Assembly: GCA_022661535.1 (NCBI GenBank)
Contig: JAKULF010000008.1
Span: 62,001 to 126,000, forward strand
Origin: Eutypa lata
Lineage: Eukaryota > Ascomycota > Sordariomycetes > Xylariales > Diatrypaceae
Direction of reading: 5' to 3'
DNA: 64,000 bases
Shown: in pieces, positions 12,250 to 23,200 of the stretch
Layout of the letters: each line of letters begins with the position of its first letter
How positions within the stretch are numbered: the stretch's first letter is position 1
Position numbers and translations under genes: made by a program
The notes under the pieces: generated by a model
Databases searched by the model: none
Told to the model about the DNA's origin: nothing
What the model saw: the letters and a program-made list of their open reading frames with translations, nothing else

Positions 12250-12531
12250 ATGCCTAAACCAACTGGGCGAACCGTAGTTTGGGAGACTGTCCTTGCCGGT
12301 GCTGCGGGCTCCCTGGTTATATACGCCGTCTTCACCTGTCTGGCTTGGCTGCGAGTTGGAAGAACTCATACTCCGGAGGCTTGGCCCCACGTACACCTCG
12401 CGGCTCTGTTTTTCGCAGGCCTTGTGATTATTGGCTACGGTCATGTGGTGAGGTACCGTGAGTGGTGCGTCATCTTTGAAAAGCTGGGAAGGGCTTTGGA
12501 GCAAGACGTTGGTCGGGAACGTGTAAACTAG
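12250..12531 (+). CDS. Small two-helix membrane protein, hypothetical
   Basis: Frame of 93 residues beginning at an ATG in a good context (caaaATG). Two hydrophobic segments can be seen, near residues 14-35 (VLAGAAGSLVIYAVFTCLAWL) and 48-67 (VHLAALFFAGLVIIGYGHVV), with charged residues between and after them. No family recognised. Its codon use is more G+C-rich than the flanks, which is the main support that it is expressed. It could also be one exon of a longer gene. Confidence 0.4.
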   Translation: MPKPTGRTVVWETVLAGAAGSLVIYAVFTCLAWLRVGRTHTPEAWPHVHLAALFFAGLVIIGYGHVVRYREWCVIFEKLGRALEQDVGRERVN

Positions 12532-13292
12532 CTGCATATGATACACCTAGCTTACCTTAAATGTCTCGGGTTGGTTCTACATCTTAAAATGTCGTGTTAT
12601 GGTACCTGATACTATAGAGCCACTGTTGTAAAGTAGATAGCTAGAAATGCACTCTCGAGTTTCCTACAACTCCGCCCTATTTACCCTCAACGTAAGCTCA
12701 CGTGCTTGAATAACTCGGTGGAAGCTACATGGAAGAACATGAAATTAAGGAATGATCGGACACAGAGTCAAAGTTGCGATAGTTCAGGGAAGGAATTCCA
12801 TGTGTAGAGGATTAGGCCCTAGCAGGCTCAATCAGATATACCGTTTGTTTACCATCTTATAAACTTACTATAAGGCAACTTACTATAAAGCACAAAAAGG
12901 AAATACTAAAAAACAGGATAATAAGTTTAATTGACTAAGATAACAGCTACTATGGAGGTGGGAGGAGCGTCTGGTTATATACACAACCAGTCATATTGGC
13001 TTGTACTGATACACCCGTCACTCATAGCTTTAACCCCTTATTCCGACGCGAAACACGGGATATCTAAACATCTGAACTCCACGGATATATCAGGGAGAGA
13101 AATTCGTGCTGGTTTTTTTGTTGAATAAATAAGATAAAAGAACGACGATTTATCACTAGGACGTTACTAAAAATACACTGCCAAGTCCAATTCCTCGACA
13201 CTTTCCTCCTTTAATACACCGACATCAACCTCTGTTCCAATCCACCGCAGCTGCTCGACGAGTAAGATGGATACATATTCCTGTATCTAGCT
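12532..13292. other. Intergenic, no gene seen
   Basis: Spacer with A+T-rich runs around 12840-12930. No supported gene. Confidence 0.4.
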
Positions 13293-13862
13293 TTAATCCC
13301 AGCCGTCGCCACAGAACGCCTCACCAACCGTGGTGCGGCCATAGATCTTCTTCCAGTCATCCATCTCGACCCACCCCGGGACAAGCTGCTGGCAGTCCTT
13401 GTCCAGGAGCGTCATGGCGTCGGTGTACTCCTGGGTGGAGCAGCCCTGACTGCCGCCCCAGCTGCAAGAAAAGGCGATAGCGCTGCCGAACTTGTAATAC
13501 AAGCCGCCATTCGGCCCCATCTGCTCTCCGCTGTCGCAGTAGATGCCAAATTGGGCCTTGGCCTGGTCGTAATTCACCCCGTCCATCCTGATGTTGTCAC
13601 TGCAACCGGTTTTGACCCAGGGGAGCGGGTCGCGGCCTGACAAGGAGGAGGAGGGCGACCTTCTTTGGTGGTCACGGCGGAAGCCATCGGACGCCCTGGA
13701 ATCGATCTCGGTCCCGTTGTACTCGTACAGGAGATGCGTACTCCGCTTCCCGTCAGAGCTAGCCACGTAGAGGCCGTCGGCCTGATCCTCAGAGACTACT
13801 ACGGCGCGGCAGCTGGAGGCCAGAAGCAGAGAAGTGAGTCCTGTGGTGATGGTGAAGCGCAT
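13293..13862 (-). CDS. Small secreted cysteine-containing protein, unknown function
   Basis: Single-exon frame of 189 residues. A clear signal peptide (MRFTITTGLTSLLLASSCRA) is followed by a charged pro-like region with dibasic sites (RRDHQRR near residues 62-68) and then a C-terminal domain with six cysteines (TGC, IYC, FSC, GC, KDC, AFC) ending CGDGWD. The arrangement suggests a Kex2-processed secreted protein stabilised by disulfides. I do not recognise the family; an effector-like or antagonistic role is only a guess from size, secretion and cysteines. The codon bias is strongly G+C at third positions. Confidence 0.7.
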   Translation of the reverse strand: MRFTITTGLTSLLLASSCRAVVVSEDQADGLYVASSDGKRSTHLLYEYNGTEIDSRASDGFRRDHQRRSPSSSLSGRDPLPWVKTGCSDNIRMDGVNYDQAKAQFGIYCDSGEQMGPNGGLYYKFGSAIAFSCSWGGSQGCSTQEYTDAMTLLDKDCQQLVPGWVEMDDWKKIYGRTTVGEAFCGDGWD

Positions 13863-14975
13863 GGTGAATGATGTTTTTGAGTATGAATGATAGATAATAT
13901 AAGACTGATGTGGGCGTTGTTTATAAGATAGGGATGTGTTTACTTCGAGGTATACTAGTTGTGATTGCTGTTCTTGCTATTGTTGTAGACAGGATAGAAA
14001 GCTTTGAGGTGGGTTGAGACACACATATATATATCCTCCCCTTTCGAGTCTTTGAACACCATTTGTAATCCCCTTTTGGATATAGTATATGCAACCTAGA
14101 GGTAAGTGGGTATGCTATTCAGACGATGCCATGAGGATTGCCCCTAGAAACGTAGGCAAGCCCCGGTGACCATTGCTCCTACGGAGTGTCCAACATACCA
14201 TCTAACGATGTCGTTAGTCTCTCATGATTATCTCACAGTATTACGAAATAGAAACAGATGTCCTTTCACTTCTATACGGATTGTCGTAGTTTGCAGTATT
14301 GTATTATAATGCGACAGGGAATATTACAACCTTCGCTCTTCGAGGATTCAGGTCAATCACTATAATTAGATTTACCTTAGTTGGTATTGTGTCTTCCATT
14401 ATGAATTGTTCTACGTTGAGATTCCATATTCAATGGCTTGTTTCTAACTTTATCTACTCATGTTGGTCCTACTCGACAGGCTTCGCTGGTAAATCTGTTG
14501 ATGAGCGTCTTGTCATTGCCACATCTAGATAAGTGTTTACCGCAGCCAAACTCCCAGGACGATCTTCAAATCCTTCTTGCTTGTTAATTAGTCCTGCCAC
14601 ATTGCTCCAGAATAGGATGCAATTATAACGTCAGTCAACGAACTCCTATACGGGAGTGGCAGAGCTCGTCTAGCCACATGTCAGCTCTACTTATCCAAAC
14701 GTCAAGATCGTCATATGGACTTTCAATTCATGGATGCCTTTCCAGGAATAACTATGACGCAATACAGAAACAATCGGGGATGGAAAGTGAGCTAGATATT
14801 GAGTAATGAGGCATACCCTTGAAAACTTTTATATAAGAGCTAATTGCCCAATTGAACCAACCCCCGCCATGTAAACAGTATACCCACCACATAGACCATC
14901 ATCACCTTTTACTTATTCCTAGATCTGCAGATTTACTAGTCGCAAAATTATTACTACTATACCATCGTATTAAAC
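13863..14975. other. Divergent promoter region, no gene seen
   Basis: About 1.1 kb. A TATATATATA run near 14023-14034 lies upstream of the leftward secreted-protein gene. No supported coding sequence in the rest. Confidence 0.4.
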
Positions 14976-15273
14976 ATGCTCGCAAAAATGTACCTACACT
15001 ATCTTATATTCCTTATCCCCGGAGGTCTCCGAGGCATCGCTGCAACACCCCTAACTATTCGTGAAGAGCAAGGTGTGAGTGATTGGCTAGCTTCTGTGTC
15101 CACATTCCCGCAGTCCAAAGAAGAGTTACTTACCTATTTATTCTATTAACAACCAGACTTGCGAACCTCAAGATGGCGGGACCGGCTTCTGCGCTGTCGT
15201 GTCTGGGCCTTACCTGTGTGCTCGCGAACTTCCTGTACGCCCAAGAGAATCCCTGCTCCATTACTCTGTATAG
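14976..15273 (+). CDS. Very small secreted protein, possibly truncated
   Basis: Model: exons 14976-15074 and 15157-15273, about 71 residues. The first exon encodes a signal-like segment (MLAKMYLHYLIFLIPGGLRG) and a short propeptide ending EEQG at a GTGAGT donor; the second begins after CCAG with TCEPQDGGTGFCAVV and has three cysteines. In another frame the downstream bases encode LYAQENPCSI, which would add a fourth Cys, so a small indel may have shortened the protein. The exon layout (signal exon ending in Gly, phase-0 intron, Cys-containing exon) is the same as in the gene at 16735-17161. No family recognised. Confidence 0.45.
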
Positions 15274-16734
15274 AATGATGCTGATATGACATGTTCGATA
15301 GTGCACTAGAAGTGGAAATCCTTGTTACATTGGGGATAAGAATGTTTGTTCCTAGAAGATATTGTATGGAGCATGGAGGTTGTCTCTATTATTTTCTTTC
15401 TTTTGGAGTAACCACAGTGATCAGTATACCATTTATCACGGTTAATCCACATATTTACATTGATACCCGGCGCTATTTCAAATTTTACTAAAATTAACTA
15501 CGTGAAGCCATGGCGCAACATGTGACTATAGCATAAACCTATATTACATAAGCTGTGGACAATCAGGATCCCCCTTAGAAGAAGGTCACAAAAGCCCCAT
15601 ACAACATTTGACAGTACCTTGACTATTAGCCAACACTTACACTATTTTAGGAGAGGGGTTAAAAAGGCAGACTACACGTCGTGAGGGACTCTAGTAGGGC
15701 ATCTCTTTAAATGATGTACTTAAGCGATTGTTGGGTGTTCGTGTCAGTCAAAGAAGCTGAGGCTCAAGTGCTTTTAAGCTTGAATCCCATGTTCCTCCCG
15801 AAAGCCACAAATCCTCATTGGGCGGTTATATGTGGGACGCAATCCTTACGTATCATGTGTTAGACGACAAAAGCGATATAATATTTGGATCAAGTGGAGA
15901 GAACAGTTGCGAATCCTATAGGCCACATCCTAATGTAATGCATCTATAAAATGTGTCCGAGAATCACGTACACGACAAGGGTATAGTGGTAGAAAGATTC
16001 TAAATTGGGAAGAGAACAATAATTTAGACGATAGATGACGTAGCTAAGCACTAAGAGGTTTAAGTTGTTGGCTCTAACAATAATAATATACGCAACCGGC
16101 GTTCTATTCCTTCTATGGAGCCCCACGATATATCATAATCACCAACTGCATATAACAACCAGAAAACCGTGATAGGCAACCTAAATTTCGGTTTTCTGTT
16201 AAAATGCTGACCACTTCTTTTGGCACTCCCCATCTTATTCCTCCAATGTGATATAGCACGCAGATCTGCATATATCTCTTGACGTCCGCAGAAAGGATTT
16301 GTGAGCCCATGATGAATAGGAACTTTTGCATGATCTTCAGTTTTCAGCTTATAATTATTATGAGCATGTTCGTAAGGCGGTCGCTTGATTAAACTAAATA
16401 CATGAAATTCTTGTCGATCTTGATTCCCACGGAATCTGAGTCACTTTAGTTAGTTGTCAACACGGGGGAAGCGTCCCTGTGATTATTATTAGACATTATG
16501 ACGAAGATACTATCTGTTGTTGTTCACCGAGCCTCTAGACTGAGATAGCTGGCCTCTTGCTCTCTTCTTCAACTTCGAGTGCATAAAAGCGGCTCTATCT
16601 CCCAGTCTTCGCTCTCATCCTCTACTATGAAGCAATAGCAACGCTTTACCTTTATTCACGAACACCAATAGCCCACATCTTACAAGTCTTACTTCCACAT
16701 CTTCTCCTTCGCCAAATTACTACGAATCTCCAAT
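15274..16734. other. Intergenic, no gene seen
   Basis: About 1.5 kb, A+T-leaning, only short frames on either strand. The C/T-rich 100 bases before 16735 look like the leader of the next secreted-protein gene. Confidence 0.4.
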
Positions 16735-17161
16735 ATGAAGTTCTCTTCCACTCTATCTGCCATTTGCTTGATCGCAACGACAATCAGCGCCACACCAGTC
16801 GCCGAGCAGCACGAGGCTCGTGAAGTCAAGGAGGGTGTAAGTAATTCCGGGAAATTGAACCGTTCGAGGAGTACAAGGTGAAAAATAAATAAAAAACAAA
16901 AGCTGACAGTTATTATCCTATTCTATTTAGAAATGCGTAAAGGGAAATACACACGCTCAGTGGGGTGTATGCTATGAGAACTACGACCATCAAGACCAGA
17001 ATGGATGGGTCGGCAACTGCGATAGAATCCATATGGTATGTTCCTCTCCCATGATCAATTCAGTAGGTACTGAGAGCTAATTTCCTTCGACACAGTGCAC
17101 TGACAATGGACGTTGGTGCTCTATCTCAAACGTTTCCGGGGGTAGCGTTGTCTGTTCTTAA
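16735..17161 (+). CDS. Small secreted cysteine-rich protein (effector-like)
   Basis: Three exons, 16735-16836, 16931-17035 and 17096-17161, giving 90 residues; all introns are phase 0 with good GTAAGT/GTATGT donors and TTTAG/CACAG acceptors. A signal peptide (MKFSSTLSAICLIATTISA) and propeptide ending EVKEG are followed by about 56 residues with six cysteines (KCVKG, GVCYE, GNCDR, MCTDN, RWCSI, VVCS), consistent with three disulfides. Such short, cysteine-rich secreted proteins are typical of fungal effectors or antimicrobial peptides; the family is not recognised and the role is inferred only from the architecture. Confidence 0.75.
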
Positions 17162-17774
17162 CAAGTACCTACTGGGTTCTATCTTGACAGACTAGACTGG
17201 ACGGATATCGCGATGATTTGAATTCGATCGCTGGCTTCAGCGAAATACACACTCATTTTTGTACTTAGATATATTATGGATGCGACGTATTGTTTTCCTG
17301 GGTACTTTCGTTGTAAAATTATGTACTTTTTACACTCATTTTAAATGCTTAAAATACCTTCCCAGTCCATAGAAGTGATAGCCTGCGTTATATTATTTCA
17401 TATTTCATTAACGACCCTCCAACTTGAGATATTCATCCTACCAGGTACCTACATGTAGTACTGTACTACTGCCGTTGCAAGTTGATCATATGCAGCCCAT
17501 TTGCTGCTACATATAGGTGCATGAACATCCCCCCGGTATCTCCCATTTAGTCCAATTGATCCTATTGGAGTAGCTGCTCGCGCTACTGCTGCTGCAGCAG
17601 TGCAGCAGCAGCATCCACTATGCAAACATCGTATAACATTTATGATGTAGGTCCGACAGCCTTGATCATACATCTTGTAGACATAAAAAGGCCACGCCGT
17701 CTGTATCGTTTATCCTCAACGCGTCTTTCTCATTTTCCATTGCTGTATTGTTTCATTGATTTTCCATCTCCACA
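17162..17774. other. Intergenic; HET gene promoter
   Basis: Holds a CAG/CTG-rich imperfect palindrome at about 17585-17613 and a C/T-rich leader before the ATG at 17775. No gene supported. Confidence 0.4.
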
Positions 17775-20113
17775 ATGACGGTCTTAAGTGCATCAATGGC
17801 TAAAGGACCACCCCTTTGCCCCTCCTGTTTGGACATCTTCAACTCCCAGACAGAGCCAGTAGACCTCAGTTTAGCTATCTCCCAGCTAAGCATGCACGCC
17901 CCCAAAGCACACCACCGCTCCGTCTCCTCATTGCAGGAGGCGGTAGACACCGGTTGTCCGATTTGCGTCGTAGTGTCTACCAACTTGCCCCCTGGATCCC
18001 TCTCATCCTCGCCGGACGAGCCCGTTACCAGCTTCCGCATTGCTCAGAACGAGGGTAACCTGGACCTCACTGTCTTTATCAACGTCAACAACTTGAACAA
18101 CCCCGTGTACTTCAACACATCTCAATGTGGGTAGTTGTAACTACATGATCACGATGAATGCTTAGCTAACGACTATCCTACCTAGTGGACGAGTGTCATA
18201 GTGGACATGATCGTGCTGCTTCCAGTGGGCTTCGAGGATTGGCTTTATGTGAGCGGTGGATCTCAGACTGTTTACACCCGGAAAGCGATGCCTGTTCCAA
18301 GAGACACACCTCTTGCCGAAACCATCGCGCCACGTCGCAGTCCGCCACCCTGAGGCGCCCTCGCATCATTATGCAGCTGAGAAAGGAGAATGACCAGGAA
18401 GGACAGCTGTCCTACCGGGTTCGCCCATACCCCAGCAGTGGTGGGGTATTGTACGCCACGGTCAGCCATCCAGACTGGACCGATGATAACGCATTTGCGG
18501 GTACGGGGGTTGATGCTAAATGTACTGATCCTACTGATGAGATATGTCCCTGGGCTGAGGCGGCTCGTCTCCCGGTGTGCTTCCGGGAAGCGGCACAGGT
18601 CGCCATAGCCGGCGGCGTAGAGTATCTTTGGATCCCACAGATGTGCTCCATTAGGAAGCAGCAGCCGCAGGATGAGGCCGAAGGTGACAAGGATGAAGAT
18701 GAAAACTTCATGCGCACTAGGGCGCACATCTACGCTGGTAGCGCATTCAACATCGCAGCTATGGGTTGCACCAGGCCAACCGACCCGCTGCTTCCCTTAT
18801 CCCTGACACCGACAGTCCCGGTTGTCCGACCCGCATGGACGGCATCTCGACAGCAGCAGCAGCAAGCCGTCGCAATATACAAGCGAGGAAGTTTTGCGAA
18901 CTCGGTCACGCACAGTTCGCCCTTATGGGGCACATCCAACTTTCAGATGGAAATATTGCTCGCTCCCGCCACTCTCTACTGCGCGCGGGACCAGCTATGG
19001 TGGCAATGCTTCCACGGGCAAGGCGGTTGCGGCGTCCTGTGCAGCGAGGCCCTCGCCATGGTCAACGGCGGCAGCGGTGGGGATGATGGTACAATTGGCC
19101 AGATTAAAGAGGCGCCTACGGCCTACGGACTAGAACCCCTATTATCTTTGCCGGGGCCTCCTGACCTGCGCGGCTTCAAGTCCTTCCCGGAGTGTTTGGG
19201 TGCCGCGTGGACGAATGCTGTTGGGTCGTACAGCACGATAACCACGCCCTCGCCGGCCGTGAGAAAATCTATCATCGATGCCATCGCCGAGTGCATGTCG
19301 CTCTTCCTCGCGGACACTGCGCCAGTCTACGCTCATGGCTGCTGGTCGGCCGACATTGTGGAACAACTTGCCTGGCATGTCGTTGTGCCCGACGCTGATA
19401 AGCACCCTTCAAGAGGTGGAGAGGAAGTCCTCCCCTGCCGTGATCCTAGCATACCGTCTTGGTCATGGCTTAGCATCGCAGGTTGTAGCACAAGGTTTGA
19501 GTTCCCCATCTCGACGGTACCGGGAGTCACTTCGAGCAACAAGCACGCTAATGCGCCTCATCTATCTCCCTTGGGGGCGGCGCAGTTCTCCATCCCTTCC
19601 TCCTCCTTCGCCTCTGATTCTGCCGCTAAAAATGGAGGAGGTGCGGCTGCGGTACTAGTTCGCAATGCGCCGCTAGTTCCAGCGCGCGTGGGGTTGCGCG
19701 AGGATAATCCTCCATACCCTTACGATACGGTGCTAGAACTGCAAGGCCTAGGGAAGGCCTGCGCATACTGGGACAGTCGGGAGGAACTGGACCGAGTTCA
19801 CGTTCCCTTCTCCGGACATGCTTCTCCGGTGGGAGATCGCAGCAGTAGGGATCTGTACTTTGCGTGGCCGATTTTTGCTCACTTCTACGAGAGCCGCGGG
19901 GTCATCGAGGCTAGGGGCGTCCTGCTCCGTCTTTGGGTCGAAGACAGGGACACTGTGGTGCACGATAACAACGATGATAAAATGTTCGTTCGCTGTGGTT
20001 GGTTCCGATATAGCGAACAGGTGGGAGCAGAACGTGGAAGGGAAGCGATTGCGAATTTACTCGATCCTGGACACAGGGGTTCTGCTATGGGAATGGACTT
20101 CATGATTGTCTAG
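17775..20113 (+). CDS. HET-domain (heterokaryon incompatibility-type) protein
   Basis: Exons 17775-18126 and 18186-20113, 759 residues; the 59-nt intron joins in phase (T/TG). The HET domain lies near residues 200-310: YATVSHPDW, LPVCFREAAQVAIAGGVEYLW, WIPQMCSI and RTRAHIYAGSAFNIAA match the order of HET motifs (SxxWG, LWIDxLCI, IYxxAxxxIAA). Two signature positions are altered (HPDW for the usual CWG, WIPQM for WIDxL), so signalling activity is uncertain. The amino-terminal part has a CPSC pair and a GCPIC pair that may bind metal. The C-terminal half carries PSWSWLSIAG, common in HET proteins. Family members trigger cell death after fusion of unlike hyphae. It is tail-to-tail with the PKS gene, with stops only about 145 bases apart. 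Confidence 0.85.
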
Positions 20114-20257
20114 GGCAAAAGGAGTAACACAGATGCCAAGGCCTGGCATGAACAACGTCAAGTTGATGATGAAGGTACCCCAAAGGGGCGGTCCACCTTA
20201 TAGGTAGATATTACTATGTGTGAAAGTGGGCAAATATGATTTCCTCTCAATGTACTT

Positions 20258-23200
20258 TCACTGTAAGACTTTCCGCGCTAGTGACTGTCCTGCGCTGGTA
20301 AATGTAGCTCCCCCTAAGATCTCAAAGACTGGTATCTCTACCCCAAAAACCTCCCTCGCCCAATTGCGCAGGTCCAGCGCCGAAAGCGAATCCATTCCGT
20401 ACGAATGCATGGGCTTCTGCGCGTCCAGACGGTCTTCAGATATCCCCAACAGGTTGGAGACATGTTGTGCCAGAGCTTCGCTGATGATTTCTGCAGCCTC
20501 TGTAAGGGATCGCGTTGCGGCAACTCTGGCTCCTGCGTCGGACATAAGTTCGCGCTTGCCCCCATCCATGACGCCGCTCATAGAGACTTCCCTCGCAGGA
20601 GCGGGCACATGATGCATATGGCCCCAGAATGGCTGTGTCATCGATGGGGGGATATCTTCGACGTGCTTCCAATATGGTGGTGGGCGAATACCAACAATAG
20701 ACTGGCAGTAATCCGTATTTAACGAGAAGGGGTTCTCCGGGTCACAGTATATCTCCAACAGAGCACAAACTTCCTTCACAAGGATCGGCACCACCTTTTT
20801 GTCCTTCCGCAAATTGGCAATATGATGACTATGCTACGTTAGGTAGCCACCGTCGACAACGGCCCCCAGGTCCAGTGCAACGGCGCGCTCGTTTTGCGAT
20901 ACGCGCATCCTCGCTAACGCGTCTTGGTATGTATTCCCTGCGTTGTAAGCGCTTAGCGACCTCGTCCCGAGAATTCCCATGATGGAAGATATCATGACGA
21001 AGAAATCTAACCCCTTGGGTAGTTCTACGTGGAGATTCCAAGATGCTCTGACCTTGGGGTCTATCGAGGCCTTCCAACCACGGAATTCCATTTTCCCAAA
21101 AATACATTCCTACAGGCATGTTAATAATCGTAATGATAAGAACCTGCTGTTTATTGACTTACAGTCATAACCATAGAAGCTTGCACGCATCCACGGACAG
21201 GGGGCATCCTCTCAGAACAGCTAGCCAATACGGACCGTAGGATTTCTTTGTCCGCTACGTCACAGCACGGAGCCTCGACGTGAACTTGTTGGCTTGCTAG
21301 CTCAGTTAATAGATCCTTGGCTTCAAGTGTTCGTGGGCCGGACCTTGAAAGCAGAATCAAGAAACGAGCACCACGACTGACAAGCCAGCACGCGATTGCC
21401 CGACCTAGACCGCCTAATCCACCCGCGATCAGATAGGTAGCTTCAGGATTCAAGGAATAAGCTGGCTGGGTCTTAACCATAATCTGGTGCCTTCGGTCAG
21501 TTCCTCCTATGGGCTACGTGACTTTGAATTAGGGAAATCTTACGTCTATAATATCATCATCGTCAAAAGTGACGACGATCGTATCCTTGTTGTTGGCACT
21601 TCGAAAGGTACTCATGGCTTTGTTTAAGTCATGGGCACAGAATTGAGCAGTTTCGTGCCCTTCGTTTTTGAATCTCGCTTGCTCGGAGCTCTTGACAGCG
21701 TACCGCAGACACGCTGGACTCGGTTCCAATTCGGCAACATCAACGATAAACACAGATATACTTGTTTGGCTTGCTTGAACTGCTTCGGCATTGGTTGCTG
21801 GTGATTTTACCCAACCAGTCCGCAGCAAAATAGACCGACCACCGGGTCTTATACAAACCGTGGATAATGATGACATATAAGCATCTTCAGCAGTTAAAAC
21901 AATGTCGAATGCTTGTTTCCACTGCGCTACGAGCATTGGATTGTTGTTGTTAAACCATGATTTTGGCAGTATGCGCTCTGGTGGAAGCCCGAAGTTATCT
22001 GCAATCCAACTGCATTCATGTTTGTCGGTGGGCGTTGTATAAACATCAGTTATACCCTGGTCAGCTAGAAACTGTAGAGCAGCGCGTCCTACAGGCCTGA
22101 AGCCATCGTGGACCAGTATCGTATCGCTGACTTTAGCGCACCCCACTTCCATCAAGACGTGATATACCGCTACTATCAGGGGAACCGTTTGACAAGCGTC
22201 CGAAAATGGCAGGATAGGCGGAAGAGATGCTACCATTTGAGATGAAACACGTACATGAGAACGGAAGGATTCAGGACAAAAAGCTAAAACGCGGTTTCCA
22301 GGACGGAGATCTTCCGTTCGTCCCGTATCAACAACAATACCTGAACAGTACCGTCCAGAACTTGTTGTTCTTCCATTGTCCAAGACGGTGGCATCTTCAC
22401 GGGGAAGGATAGACACTGCTTTCACCTTGATGGCAACTTCATCAAATTGAAGTACCCCTAAATCAGGGGAGGTCTGAATATAGTGGGGAGTGATCTGCTG
22501 CTCAGGGGTACCCACTACGAATGAGGTGACATCCCCCAGAGTGGTGGAAACGCTCTGAAATGGCCTCACTTTCTCCTCAACTATGTGTTGTAGATAGCAA
22601 GCTTCCACTAGGCGCCGCGTATGCAGAAGGCCGTCGATTTGGGTGTAATCTTGTTCGTAAGCCTGATGAGGAGCCCTGGTGAGCATCTCCTCGACTACCT
22701 GCACGAAAGAAGGGACCTGACCGGTGCTTGGTTCGGCTGCATCTAAAGCCAATGTGACTAGATGCAGGTCATAATATTCCTGTCGTAACGTTCGAGCCAG
22801 TCCATCGAGCATGGCATGATCTGGGTTTGAACTCCGACCACCACCAGTTGTCACCCATAGCAAGTGGCGTGATCTTTCTACTAAGGACTTTAGGCACGTC
22901 CACGTCTTCGCGTCGAGGGATTGAAGGAAGGATGCCCCGTAGTCTGCCAGAAAGATGAAAAGATCATCTGTGCAGCTTTTGGAGGCAGCAACGGCCGTCT
23001 CGATACTCAATATCGTGGGTGTCACTCTGAGCCGAGCCTCGAGTGGCGACAAAAGTTTGCTTGCAAATGAACACTGTTCTGCGGAAGTCTCATCGACGAT
23101 GATGGTTACTTGGCCTCTTCGATATGGCTGTACACTGAGTGATGGCACTTCATCAACAGCGGTTGATATGAGCCAGCCATAATGGTGAGCCACATCTTGA

